Position numbers and translations under genes: made by a program. From Xylogone sp. PMI_703 (taxonomy: Eukaryota > Ascomycota > Leotiomycetes): a stretch of 64,000 bases of DNA. The notes beneath the pieces are model-generated. The model saw only the letters and a list, made by a program, of their open reading frames with translations, did not search any database and was not told the origin of the DNA. How positions within the stretch are numbered: position 1 is the stretch's first letter; every line of letters starts with the position of its first letter. Positions 1 to 11,243 of this stretch are shown here, piece after piece. Location: NCBI GenBank assembly GCA_021399445.1, contig JAJTUQ010000006.1:124001-188000 (forward strand), given 5' to 3'.

Positions 1-1433
1 AAAGAAACTCTGTCTTTGATGTAGTCAGGTTTCCACCCTCTTACAGTCTGTTGCCGATTATCGTTCTCCAGATCAACCTTGGATCCCAAAGACGCTATTT
101 GACTGAAAGCCACGCCATTTAATATCAAGACAGATCGATTTTGCGGGTGGAATGTATGATAAATAGCATTGCCAACTAAGCCTCCACCAGTACCTTCAAG
201 ATATCGATCGACATCAATTCCATACTTCCTTCCATCCAGTCTATCTGGATCGGCACCTTGGTTAGAGTAGTTAGAGAGATCTGGGACCCAACTAGGGACT
301 GTGTTCTTCTCATGGTCCGATGCAAGGTCAGATGTATAATATCTAGGGCCATAAAACACGGATCCTAGGTCACCTTCTTCCAGGATAAAACAGGCTGCAG
401 CCATCTCGTAAACTTGACCTGGGCTAAATCTGTAGTCTACAGTGATTTGATCCGGGAAGGTCAGATCGCAGATGGACAAAAGGCCATAGACTTTGTCTCG
501 AGGATCTTTACACAATCTACCTCCATAAAGACGGATAGCAACGCTTAACCGTCCATATCCTTGCTCCAGCAAGCTCTTCCAAATCTTGTAACGTCCCCAA
601 TCCAAGATTCCTGGTAAACCCATGGACTTAGCTTCCTGAGAGTCACACAACTCTAACTCCTCCTCATTTAAAGTTTCCTTTCCGCACACAAAGACGAAGT
701 GCTTCGCCAGGACCATCTCCTGCACCGTCCATACGCGGTTAAACCATGGTCGTGTAAAGGTTGCGAAAAGTGCATCCATGCACAATGGATTGTCCAGTAT
801 TGGCTGGATTGCAGATTTTAATGTGTCAATTGGGATGTTTCTTTCCCTTCCTATTTTCGTTGCGTCTGCAAAACTCCTAGAAAACTCGAAGGCCATGTTG
901 CTCGCTTCGTCTCCATCACCTAACCATACTGTAACGACAGGTGCTGTCTTATAGATCGTACCCATGTGTATGATCTGCGAGTTTTTCTCTGGAATATCGT
1001 TCTGGTTAATACACACTGCGTCCACCCACAACACCACGGAACAATCAGTAGATCTAATATGCCTCAAAGCCGATTCTAAGTTCTTTGTGACATGCATTAG
1101 CTTGTCATCGACAAGTATCTCTTCTGAAAGTACGGCATCTCCCCATGTATATGAGAGAGCGCTGTAACCACATATATCTGCCGTCCTTGGATCACCCTCT
1201 ATAGTGATAGACGCTGGCTCCCATACGTGCTCTGACTTGGATATCTCTAAGGGTCTCAGGATGCACGAAATCTGATCATCCCAATCACCCGGTTCAAGGA
1301 TAAGTACGCGAATCCATATTGAGCCGTCAGTATGGGGACAGAGGGTGTGATACTTATAAGTAGATGTCTTAGTATTTGTCGCCATTAAATCAAATCTATC
1401 TAAAGGAATGTTGGGCTCTACGATAAAGTTCAT
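1..1433 (-). CDS. HET-domain (heterokaryon incompatibility) protein, 3' end cut off by the window
   Basis: An open frame runs on the minus strand from ATG at 1433 off the left edge with no stop, so the protein is N-terminally complete and has at least 477 residues. The three HET blocks are readable: YSALSYTWGDA, then LWVDAVCINQND and the Y-K-T-A-P-V-V-T-V-WLGDGD stretch, then TRPWFNRVWTVQEM. Established knowledge: HET domains trigger cell death in fungal allorecognition, and this order matches the family. A C-terminal part with DPRDKVYGLLSI also fits, since this motif follows HET in many family members. A second in-frame Met lies 11 codons downstream (MATNTK), so the start could be slightly later. 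No intron is needed in the visible part. The partner domain, if any, lies outside the window. Confidence 0.9.
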   Translation of the reverse strand, partial: MNFIVEPNIPLDRFDLMATNTKTSTYKYHTLCPHTDGSIWIRVLILEPGDWDDQISCILRPLEISKSEHVWEPASITIEGDPRTADICGYSALSYTWGDAVLSEEILVDDKLMHVTKNLESALRHIRSTDCSVVLWVDAVCINQNDIPEKNSQIIHMGTIYKTAPVVTVWLGDGDEASNMAFEFSRSFADATKIGRERNIPIDTLKSAIQPILDNPLCMDALFATFTRPWFNRVWTVQEMVLAKHFVFVCGKETLNEEELELCDSQEAKSMGLPGILDWGRYKIWKSLLEQGYGRLSVAIRLYGGRLCKDPRDKVYGLLSICDLTFPDQITVDYRFSPGQVYEMAAACFILEEGDLGSVFYGPRYYTSDLASDHEKNTVPSWVPDLSNYSNQGADPDRLDGRKYGIDVDRYLEGTGGGLVGNAIYHTFHPQNRSVLILNGVAFSQIASLGSKVDLENDNRQQTVRGWKPDYIKDRVS

Positions 1434-1965
1434 CGAGTTCCGCCATTACCGGAGCAAAGTCATGTTAAGCTTGCAAGAGTTTCTTTGAATGAAAGGCGGG
1501 TATATATACGCGCAGCATAATAGAGCGAATTTCTGAGCAATCTGGGGCTGTGTAGACATTCATACCTATCAAAGGAATGTGGCGTCTGGCTGTCATAAAT
1601 AGGCGTTATAATAGGGCACATCTCCCCTCGTTCCATGCCGGGTCTAGACTCTCGAGGCTCTACCCGCAGTGTCTCCTTTCTTGGCAAACACTAGCCGAGT
1701 ACGCTAACCAGCAACTTGCTATCAGAACTTCACTTCAAGCTCTCACCACTTTAATACTCGACGTTGTTGATGAAATTTGCAACACACAGCACCATTATTT
1801 TTTAGGTATCATCCTGTTATTAGGCTATGTGACCCTAGACATCCAGCCAATTCCTTTATATAGCTCTTCCCATGGCCTCAGTACTTTTCTAAGGCATTAT
1901 CTGACCAGAGCTAGTCTTCAAGCTGAAAAAACAAAAATCGGAACAATTTTTACTTAAAGAAAAAT
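1434..1965. other. Intergenic, upstream of the HET gene
   Basis: No recognisable gene. It holds the HET promoter on the minus strand; a TATA-like string (rc of gggtatatatacg) sits near 1498-1510, about 70 bases upstream of the ATG. Short ORFs on both strands here have no recognisable content. Confidence 0.5.
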
Positions 1966-2680
1966 CAGCTTTGAACAATCTCGGCCGTTCCAGTAACCGC
2001 AGGCAGCACTTGGTGTTTTACAGGAGATTCCTGCTGCATCACTCCCTTGAGTAGCTCATTGAGCTGAGAATCTTCCTCAACCAGCGTATCGTCCTCCTCA
2101 TAGCCCAGCGTGTCTTCTTCCTAGTACGCAGCAACCCAAGTATTCTCGTCATCGTCATCGTCATCCTCCTCCAGATCCTCTGGCTCTGCTGCTCCAGCCA
2201 TCCTCACAATTCTTGTTAGGAACCATTGCAGTTTCAACAGCTCCAGGGATGATAGGGGCTTCTCATCGGGATCCGTAGTCGTCATAATAATCTCGTCCCC
2301 TGAGTCAATGTACTGGAGGCGCCGACCTCCAACCCTTCGATCCTGGTCGGGGTCTCTGGTGGTGTGGTAGTGACTGGAATCATTTCTTCTCCGTTGTATT
2401 TAGATTGCCAGAATATCTTCAAGGCAAGGGTTTCCTTGTCCCTGGACAAGGTGATGGGTATATGGCAAACTGCCCCGCGTTCCATCTGTCGTGCAAGGTC
2501 GGTTGGAGAAAGATAAGATTGCCGGTGCTCTCTCTCAGGAGACGTCTGTACTCTCGCCGGGGTGGACTCAACCAAACTCCTATCTCCCTGGGCCGAAATC
2601 CTGGATTGTGCACCCCTATGTTGGCCAGCATTAACCACAGCGGCAATAGAATGCACTTCCCAGGAGATGGTATTTGGACT
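1966..2680 (-). pseudogene. Degraded copy of the neighbouring HNH-endonuclease gene, C-terminal half
   Basis: Minus-strand translation in three successive frames aligns with the C-terminal half of the intact HNH gene at 3281-4354. NLIFLQPTLHDRWNAGQFAI parallels NLLCLNPLAHSLWSVGAFAL; after a frameshift, DKETLALKIFWQSKY parallels DMKTLNLQFFWQAEY; after another, PLSSLELLKLQWFLTRI parallels PLPSFELLEMQWFICRM. An acidic tail follows, then an in-frame stop near 2122 and a final stop at 1966. The N-terminal HNH part is not found. With two frameshifts and an internal stop this cannot encode the full domain. It lies inverted relative to the intact copy, consistent with an old duplication followed by decay. 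Confidence 0.75.
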
Positions 2681-3280
2681 TACAGTACTTGGACATCTTG
2701 TGTACTGAATCTCCACTGTTCCAGATCAATCTGGCACTAATCTCATCGTTCTCTGCGCTCTCCATCAAAGCTCGCAACAGCTTTGAATTGCAAAACACCA
2801 AAGCTGCTCCTGCCTAGGGAAAGAAGTATGAAAGAATAAAATCTGATTTGGAAGAAATGGAAGGCTTTTATGCCTTGACTCTTGCGATATTCACTAGGAA
2901 GATCATGGCATCTGAAGGTTATGATGTTTAGCCTGCCCCGAAATTCACTCAAGCCCTTTATTGGGGATGGCAGCCGTAGTGACGTTGCCCTTCGTAGGCA
3001 GTCGCATCCATTCACTTATTGCCGCCTCCCTTTCGTTGGATGATTAGTCATCCTCATAGTGATCCAATGCAACCAATGGTAGTCGCTCGAATTCCGACAG
3101 TGGCCAATCAGACGCGCAGCTGATCTTAGCTATCTCGACTGACGGCGTCCACCTGCATTTATTTATTGCCACAGACATCATTTTTGTATTCCTCTTTATG
3201 CTCAGTACGATCATAAAGATCTAATACGATTGTCCATATCGACCATCGTACTCTGCGGGTTAGAGCGCGCAGATTTCCAA
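2681..3280. other. Intergenic between the HNH relic and the HNH gene
   Basis: No gene recognised. A 90-codon minus-strand ORF (2743-3015) shows no family signal and is probably chance. The right end should contain the HNH gene promoter. Confidence 0.4.
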
Positions 3281-4354
3281 ATGGACTCGGAAGATCTCAA
3301 TCAGCCCACTGACGAGCGCAGAGGTGCTCTAGCGCGTATTCAGAAAGCACTCCGAATCGATGTATCGCGACATTTTTGGGCAGCTTGCCATCTTTGCGAT
3401 ATCAATTCTCTCCAAAAATTAGCGGGTATCGTTGACGACGGTTCAACCGTCAGTTCAGTTTTGGTCTATGGCGCATCTACGTCTACGGATGTGATAGTCA
3501 GAGGCTGTAAGTTCGAATATATGGATAGCACTTTCTTTGACCTTTAATAACGTAAACTTGTGTAGGGAATCCATTAAAGACAACAGCGACTTATCACGGG
3601 ATATCGGCGAGCCGCAGACAACTCAGCCACGGAGGTTTATCCGCGAAAGAAAAGGCAAGTGTGATAGAAAAACTGGCCATGCTGCGCTGACTTCAAACAG
3701 GCGATATGTCGACACAACAATCGCTGTGTACTTACCGGCGCGAGAATGTTCGACGTAGCACACATCTACCCTTGGGATCTTCTTTGCCAAGCTTCCGATT
3801 CTGCAGAGCAGCTCAAGTTTTGGAATACTTTAAAGATATACTTTCCTGACGAGAAGATTAATTCTTGGAGATCAGCAGTCCAACGGAACAGAGGACGTTA
3901 TGGTGAAACAACATCCAATTTGCTATGCCTAAACCCACTTGCACATTCACTCTGGAGTGTGGGCGCTTTTGCACTGAAGCCTATGTCTATCTCTGAAGAT
4001 ATGAAAACCTTGAACCTACAATTCTTCTGGCAAGCCGAATATAGTGAAGATTTACCAGCAATGCTTGCTCTTCCGACTGTTCCTTCATCAACAAAAGATC
4101 TAGATAGTTCCTATGGTTCCTTTTTATCAACGGAGTCGGGCTACCGTATTGAATCGGGAGATATATTCATTTTGAGCTCGACAAACCCCGATGTATTCCC
4201 ATTGCCTAGTTTTGAACTTCTGGAAATGCAATGGTTTATTTGTCGGATGTTGGCACTGGCGGGGCCGTTCAAGGTTGAGGTCTTGGGTGACGAATCAGAG
4301 GTAGAAACGGATGAAGAGGAAGAGGAAGACTATGATTATGCATATGTGAGGTGA
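3281..4354 (+). CDS. HNH endonuclease domain protein (HNH_2 type)
   Basis: Three exons, 3281-3506, 3566-3654 and 3701-4354, give 322 residues. The first intron is GT-AG; the second (3655-3700) starts gcaagt and ends ag, so it is a GC-AG intron, and the frame is continuous across it. Exon 3 opens with the HNH core: a C-x5-C pair (C108, C114), VLTG, then VAHIYPW with His126 as the likely metal or general-base residue. A downstream NLLCLNPLAHSLW supplies the N/H part of the motif. The tail is very acidic (D/E run near residues 305-318). Fungal proteins of this type are common, often multi-copy, and mostly uncharacterised; nuclease activity is inferred from the family only. A decayed inverted copy lies just upstream. 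Confidence 0.8.
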
Positions 4355-4830
4355 ACGCGGGAATTATGCATGATCCGTCCCATACACTAAATGGTAGGGT
4401 TGGCGCATGGTGCCTACATTGTACATCCGTACCGGTACTAATTGCTCACAAAAGCCAAGCCTGGTGTCATCGCTAACGCAACCAAGCAACTCAGATCTCC
4501 CGGGAACCCACGACGATCTCCACCGTCTTGAGGCGTTAAGCTGTAAGTAAGCTTTTGAATTTGGAATGAAGATGGACTTGTGCCTGCCTATTCGGGAGCC
4601 TTGGCGACGTGGATACGCTATGGATTGCATCTATTGCATCATAGGGACTGGTTAATTGAGTGAGTCGAGTCCCCTGTAATTGCGATATTGGAGTGAGAAC
4701 TGAGGGGAGGAGGATAGGGTAGCCTATAAGTTGGGACGAATTCTCTATCCTTATTTTCCGTTAGTTTTCTGTCAAGGACCATTCTCACAAATCACTTGTT
4801 CTTGTTGTGATTGCATCTTGTTGCTTTACA
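4355..4830. other. Intergenic, promoter of the bicupin gene
   Basis: No gene seen. A TATA-like string (cctataagt) near 4723 and a pyrimidine-rich stretch near 4745-4780 precede the bicupin ATG at 4831, as expected of a fungal promoter. Confidence 0.4.
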
Positions 4831-6591
4831 ATGAAGCTTACAGATCCAGTCTTGTGGACAGCAGCTATCCAATGTATCCATGTTACTTCTGCTGCAGTAT
4901 TTGACAAGAGAGACTCTCCTCCAGGCTTCACAACAGGTGAACCAATCGGCGGCGGTAAAGGAGGTCCGATTCTAGGTATTCGTTATAAACTATTCTCCCC
5001 ACGGATTCTAAGGCAGAATCTAACAACTAGCACCGTAAAGGCGGCACGAACCACCAAATTGACCTTGCGAATCCAGACAATCTTGGTCAACAGCCCACAG
5101 ATAGCGGCACTGTCCCGAATCTCAAATGGAGCTTCAGCGATTCCAAGGCAAAAATCTTTAACGGAGGTTGGACGCGTGAACAGGTGGTTACGGATTTACC
5201 ATCGAGCACGGATATTGCAGCTGCGCAGCAGCATCTACATAAGGGAGCAGTTAGAGAGTTGCATTGGCATCGAGTTGTCAGTATATTGATCTCGTTCCTC
5301 ACATCCTTTCAATTACATGGTTCAAAACGCCGTCTAAAAGTCTCAAATCAAGCACCTTTGAATATGGCTAGGTATTGAGGACTAACTAATGTGTGCTCTG
5401 GATGATAGGCTGAATGGGGATACCTTTACGCTGGGAGTGTATTGGTTTCGGCTGTGGATGAGAATGGAGATTATCAGGTCGAGAAATTAGAAGTCGGTGA
5501 TATATGGTACTTCCCTAAGGGTGAGGCGCATACGGTTCAAGGTGCGTTACCAAACTTCATAGGGCTTTAAACAATTTAATTACTCCAGATCTTGAAGTTA
5601 CTGATCATGAGACCAGGCCTTGAAGACGAGAATGAATACCTCCTGGTATTCGATGATGGTGAGCACACTACCACGCACTTCTCTCTGACTAATCTTGCCA
5701 CTAGATACATACTAATTCAGGTTCTTCATACCAGGTAACTTTGACGCAATAGGCACTACATTCATGGTTGATGACTGGGTAGCTCACACCCCAAAATCTG
5801 TCCTCGCCAAGAACTTTGGCGTGAACGAGTCCGTCTTTGACTCCGTCCCTCCATCCGACCCATATATCATCAACGGAACCGTCACTACATCCAGTCCATC
5901 CGCTTCCGGCCTAACTGGAAATAGTTCTTATGTATTTCATGACACTGCAACAAAGGGCGCGGTCGATGTTCCTGGTGGTGCAGGAAACATCTCCATAGTC
6001 GACTCGAGGAATTTCCCTATCGCGAAGACGATTGCGGCTGCAATCATCAGCCTGGAGCCGAGAGGCTTGAGAGAGTTGCATTGGCATCCTAATGTACGTA
6101 GTAATACTGATCATCTAGATCCTGCTAGAGATTGGCTTCTGCGCTGACACCATATACTATTAACCAGGCGGCAGAATGGCTTTACTTCCACAGTGGTACT
6201 GGTCGGGCCACAGTCTTCATAGGTAGCGCAGCAGCACGTACGATTGACTTCAGTGCTGGAGATACCGCTGTATTCCCCGACAATTCTGGTAAGAAACTAC
6301 CCTGTCCTTCCTTCTAAACATCGTTGCGATGTTAAAAATCACCTCGAATATTCCTTTACTAATCTGACAACCTATCTAGGGCACTATATTGAGAATACTT
6401 CCGATACGGAGAATCTTGTGTGGATCGAGATATATAAGTCAGACCGTGTGGTGGACATCTCTTTGACTCAATGGCTTGCTTTGACGCCCCCTGATATTGT
6501 TGCTTTCACACTAAAGATCCCGTTAGATGTAGCCAAGAAGCTGAAGAAGGAGAAGCAGTTACTGGTTAAAGCAACATCAATAGATAACTAG
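4831..6591 (+). CDS. Secreted bicupin, oxalate decarboxylase family, with an altered N-domain lid
   Basis: Seven exons (4831-4975, 5041-5276, 5409-5541, 5617-5658, 5735-6093, 6168-6288, 6380-6591) give 415 residues. An N-terminal hydrophobic stretch suggests secretion. Cupin 1 has the Mn-ligand set ELHWHRVAEW plus GEAHTVQ; cupin 2 has ELHWHPNAAEW plus GHYIEN. This two-cupin arrangement and the WxAHTPKxVLAKNFG block are characteristic of oxalate decarboxylases, which split oxalate to formate and CO2. The domain-2 glutamate corresponding to Bacillus OxdC Glu333 is present (WIEIYK). In domain 1 the lid that reads SENST in Bacillus OxdC, carrying the catalytic Glu162, reads DAIGT here, so that Glu is absent. 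Family is secure; decarboxylase versus oxidase activity is uncertain. Confidence 0.9.
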
Positions 6592-7676
6592 GATCGGGTC
6601 ATAATGAAAGTTGCTACGTAGATAGCTCATCCCAACACTATCTAGTTTTGTGCAATATACTTCTCTACCGATCTATGGCACTCAACTTAAGAAGACTCGT
6701 ATGTGTTCCAGCCCGTTTTCGAGGCTGTATTTCCCTGGTATATATCTTATATTATCATTAAGACGTAAACCGGTTCAGGCGTAGTAAAATCGCGACCACG
6801 GCTGAAATCATGCGATGTAACTGACAAAGGAGGGGAGGGAGGCCTCACCCAAGAATAAATGAAGACTTTGAACCAATAACGATAGCCAATGCTTCTAATC
6901 TCTAAACACAACTGCATGCCCATGACAACACGTCAAGCTGTGTAACTATCTTCTATTGCTGGTAGTCTGTACTATTCGTGGGAAAGTTATTTTGTTTGTA
7001 GCTGCAAGGCGCTGAGGATATCATCACCACCCTCAAGCGGTGTGATATGGCTTGCTATGGTTAAGCTAGTATTATGGCAGCCTATGAAAGCCATCTTCTT
7101 CTTGGAATCATAGTACAGGGCATGTGTGCTTCAGCACTTACCATAATTGCTGAGAAAGGGCTGACCTGCTACGATCTTGTGGTTACATAAATGCAGCTTT
7201 ACCTCGTGATGAATACACAGTAAAGCGAAATAAAGTTCTTGAAGAAATAGACTTATATAGACTGCCATAATTCATGGTTGATTTGAATTAGTTATTACGT
7301 ACCAGTCTAGTCATGCATATCTATAAAATCCGACTGTGGTCTAAAGCGTATCGATTTCTTTCACATACCTTGCGGTATCAGGAGTGATGGCAAATGTTTC
7401 ACAGCGTTTGCTTCCAAAATATGTCCTGCAACCACATTAGCACTTCGATTCAATTGGTCACCTGCACGTATCCCAGTTTCAGCGATAATGCATAGCTAAT
7501 GACACCACATCGGGCATGAGAATGTAATGATTTGCATATCTAATCAAGCTTTCAACTCCAGGTGCCCTATATATAACGATGGCCTGCTGCTTCTAGACGA
7601 TTTCGCTTTGCCTGTCTTTGCTTATCTTTGCTACCTGGGAGATACCATTACAATTCTTTCCATTTCATCACTTAAG
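6592..7676. other. Intergenic, no gene seen
   Basis: About 1.1 kb of unremarkable sequence between two plus-strand genes, with no ORF or repeat I can support. It must hold the bicupin 3' end and the promoter of the U-box gene. Confidence 0.5.
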
Positions 7677-9017
7677 ATGGATTTTAAGCCACCTGCCTTG
7701 AAGCTAGCTGATAAAGGGGACGGAACTTTGGATTATATCGAGCTTTTAAAACAATTCAGGAAGGTTAACCGCCTCGCCAAGAGAAAACTCATAGCGGAAA
7801 GGCAGCGTATTGTTCGAAGATATATTCGAGCACGCGAAGCCAACCCCTATATAGATTCTCTTAGTCCGAGTATGATCATGGAAAGATACAATCGTCCTAC
7901 ACCTTCTACTACTGGTGTTACTGCAGGCATAGCTGCTAGCTTCATCCCGAATACGCATTCGGATGCCAGGAGTGTTACGGATCATGCGATATGGGGCCTT
8001 ATTCTCGGTGCAACTACCAAGTTCTGTCAGGGAATTGGCGAAGTGATCAATGCCCCTGAATGCCAACGTATGGCGGCTTTCCTGCGACTTGTAAAAGACG
8101 TCGGCGTTGCGGCTAGTATCTCAGGGGCAGTGGCTTTTGCGGCCAAGCATCTTCAACAGTATCTTACAGAAAACGCACCACAGATCTTATCCACTTTCAG
8201 GGACCCTAAACTTCTTGCAAGTTTAGCATCTAAAATGTGAGAACCGCCCCTTATATAAGCAATATATTATATCGAAGCAATGGAGTGATCGCAAATACTG
8301 ATGAGCACAGATTAGGAACAGTCTCCGGTACTTACGCTGTTGCCGGCACTGTTGTTTCGGGGGCATTTTTCGCTTTTCAAGGCCTCTGGCATGCTATAAA
8401 GGCCGCTATAGCAAAATTCATGGGCGACTCTGAGACCTGCGACATTGAATGGGAGAAGGCGAAGAATGCGGTGGGTATAGATAACTGTGTTCGAGCTCTT
8501 GTTTCTGCACTCTCCGGCGCAGTCGCTGTTGAGAGCGGATTTCTGGGCGCTCTGGTCCCTTGTGCCATCTATTTCCTTTCCAAGTGGATGATGGAGTATG
8601 TTATTTCTCAAAAAAACCGGCGTGGTGGCTGTCGTTCATGGTTTACATCCCTCATCGTGCAGTATCGAGGTCCTATGGTCTGGCATGGCGGTTCTTTCGA
8701 AAGCTTCCAAAGCCAAATCACAAACGAACTCAGATGTGCTATTAGCCATGATATTGTGTAAGTCTCACTGGGGTTCCATTATCTGCCTTCTGATGTTTAC
8801 TTACAAATTTCTTAACAGTGTCGACCCTGTCCGCTCTATCCGCACAGGGACGCTTTATGAACGAACCGAGCTTTATCATTGGATCGACGAGGAAGGCATC
8901 GACCCATTAACTCGAGAGCCAGCGACGAGGCTTGACTATATCGATTCACCTCTTGCAAAGAATCGTGCTGCAAAGATTGCTTCCCTGCTCAAAGCTACCG
9001 CAGTCCCTAAGGTTTAA
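7677..9017 (+). CDS. U-box domain protein with hydrophobic middle segments
   Basis: Three exons (7677-8236, 8311-8757, 8819-9017) give 401 residues; both introns are GT-AG and restore the frame. The C-terminus reads ELRCAISHDIVVDPV, then GTLYERTELYHWIDEE, then DPLTREPA, which fits the U-box pattern (CPI...DPV...G-T-YER..I..W......PLT..P). U-boxes recruit E2 enzymes and act as ubiquitin ligases without zinc. The N-terminal 320 residues are unfamiliar: a basic stretch (KRKLIAERQRIVRRYIRAR) is followed by Ala/Gly-rich segments around residues 85-290 that may be membrane-associated or a helical bundle. An ATG 50 codons upstream (7527) is in frame, but MDFKPP gives a more natural start. Substrate unknown. 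Confidence 0.72.
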
Positions 9018-9422
9018 ATCCCGAAACGAACCGTCGGTATAAGTTCAGAAGAGATTATGGGAGTGAATTTAAGACTGCTAGGATGGATCCTAGATTCATT
9101 ATAAAAAGATATATATTGACCGTTTCGAATCAACCTGTGCGGTGAGCAGTATGACCTTTTGCATATTTAATGTGAAGATCATAACTAAGTTGGTCTAAAC
9201 AAGTAAAAAGCTTGAGTATACCTCCGTACTTGGGCTCATGATTAGAATATGCACTGGCCAGACCATGCTAGCTTATGGGCTGGGAGACACACTGAGAACT
9301 AAGGGGACATCTTTATGAATAGGGATATCATTATCTTTAAGTATATAGAATAATACTGACTTCCAATTTGGGCCAGCCACATAGCTCAACAATTGGAGCT
9401 ACACGTTATGACTATTACAAAC
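9018..9422. other. Convergent intergenic region
   Basis: Lies between the 3' ends of the U-box gene and the minus-strand transporter. No gene or repeat recognised; expected to hold both polyadenylation regions. Confidence 0.5.
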
Positions 9423-11243
9423 CTATGCGGTCTTGTCGTCACTGGCCGGAGCTGTAGCAGTCGTACTCTTCACGTCCCCACCATGAGCCCGCATCTCAAC
9501 ATGCTCAATCGCTTCATCATTCCCAAACATAGACTTGCCAACCATCCTCTCTACATCTGCTCTTCTTTGAGACTCCTCGATAGTCCCGAAGATGATGTCC
9601 ATATCCTCAAGCGTCTTGCCCTTTGTCTCCTTAATGCAGAAGAATACGAAGACGCAGTTCGCAAGACAAAAGATGCCGAACATGAGAAAGGTGCGCCAGC
9701 CGATATTGTGCACGGCTGTAGGCGTCATGTAGGTAATGCAGAAGTTGAACAGCCACTGTGTTGCAGCAGCCATACCGACACCATAAGAGCGGAGGCGCGT
9801 TGGGAAGACTTCGGAGGCATAGACCCACGGGACGGGACCCCAGCTAGCGGAGTAACCGATAACATAGAGGTAGATCATGACGACCATTGCAATGGAAGCG
9901 GGTGAGACAGCTATATATGATGTATTAGATTCGTTTTCCACTGCTTGAAGGGTGTAGTACTTACAAGTTGCGTTGGTGTCTGGTGGGTGGGTGTTCAAGA
10001 CACCACCGATAATAAACATCATGACCATCATCCATATCGCGCCTAGAACAAGGGACCAACGGCGTCCGAATCTATCAATTCCAATGATCAAGAATAGACC
10101 TGTGGAAGCAACTTTAACAGTTCCATACACGCCAGTAGCGAAAAGGGCAGTGTTGGTAGCAGAGACTCCAATAGTTTGGAAGATCTGAGGCGCATAGTAT
10201 CCGATACTGTTGGTTCCAGAGAACTGCTGGCAGAGGAAGAGGACAAAAACAGTGATGAAGCGGTACCGGTTTCCGGGGACAAGACACTCTCTCCAGGTCA
10301 CGCCCTCGGTGGCATTAAGCTCTTCTTCGATCGAGGCACGGATGTCGGCTATCTCCTTGACGACTTCAGGATCATTTACTACGTGATTGTATCAGTCATT
10401 TTGTTCAATCTTGAGCTGTTCTATTTTGTGATCGATACTCACCAGTTTCTCGTCGCATGTAAGCCAAGCTTGCTGTAGCTTCTTCATAGCGACCTTGCTT
10501 AGCCAACCATCTGGGGGACTCCTTTAGGAAGAATAGTCCAATAAGCATGAATCCGCCAAATATCATCTGAAGTCCAACAGGCACACGCCACTGCTTTGTC
10601 GACTGTGGGATATGTAAAGATACGCCATAGTCAAGCCAGTAGGCGAAGGTGGAGCCGATGACCAGGAACTCTTGGAAGAGACCTGTGATACGACCTCGAA
10701 CACTAGGAGGACAGTTCTCGGCAACAAAGACAGGTGTGATACTCGACATGCCACCAACACCAAAGCCAGCAATAACTCGGCCAGCGTAGATCTGACCAAT
10801 ATGATGGTGAGCAGCAGTCTGGATGGCTGCACCAATCAAGAAGACAACAGCAAAGCCCATGAGGGAGTAGCGTCGGCCATAGCGGTCATTGACCCAAGCA
10901 GCAAATATGGCACCGAAGAAGCAGCCGGCGGTGAGGAGGGAGACAACGTTCTGAGCGGTATCCGCGTTCACCTTGGAGGCGAAGCTGTTTTTATCGGTAG
11001 GTAGGCCAAAGTCGACTTTGAATGACTTGAGAGCGAGAACGGAGCCCATGACACCAGTATCATAGCCTAAGATTAGAGGTCAGCATCACTAGCATGAATG
11101 AACGAGGTCCTGAGATCAAAAAGCTGGTATAGTGGGGTGGTTGATGAGAATGAAACTGACAGGCACATACCAAAGAGCAAGGAGCCCATGTAAGCGACGG
11201 CGGTCAGGATGTAGACCCGGTAGTTCTTGAAGAAGCCAGCCAT
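9423..11243 (-). CDS. MFS sugar transporter, quinate permease-like
   Basis: Minus-strand exons 11171-11243, 10443-11066, 9965-10378 and 9423-9910 give 532 residues. The frame enters with MAGFFKNYRVYILTAVAYMG and GYDTGVMGS, typical of sugar porters. Further signatures are NDRYGRRYS in the first cytoplasmic loop, ESPRWLAKQGRYEEA, FSGTNSIGYYAPQIFQ in TM7, and PWVYASEVFPTRLRSYG. The SKVNADTAQNVVSLLTAGCFFGA stretch resembles quinate permeases more than hexose carriers, but the substrate is inferred. The last intron (9911-9964) is exactly 54 nt, free of in-frame stops, with gtaagt, a ctaatac branch site and a tatag end; if retained the protein would be 550 residues. A Zn2Cys6 regulator lies upstream on the same strand. 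Confidence 0.9.

Noticed and set aside
1460..1687. Minus-strand ORF with MERGEMCPI, slightly like MERGAVCHIPI of the HNH relic
   Set aside because: The similarity ends after about ten residues; probably chance.
2743..3015. 90-codon minus-strand ORF
   Set aside because: No recognisable motif and no support from neighbours.
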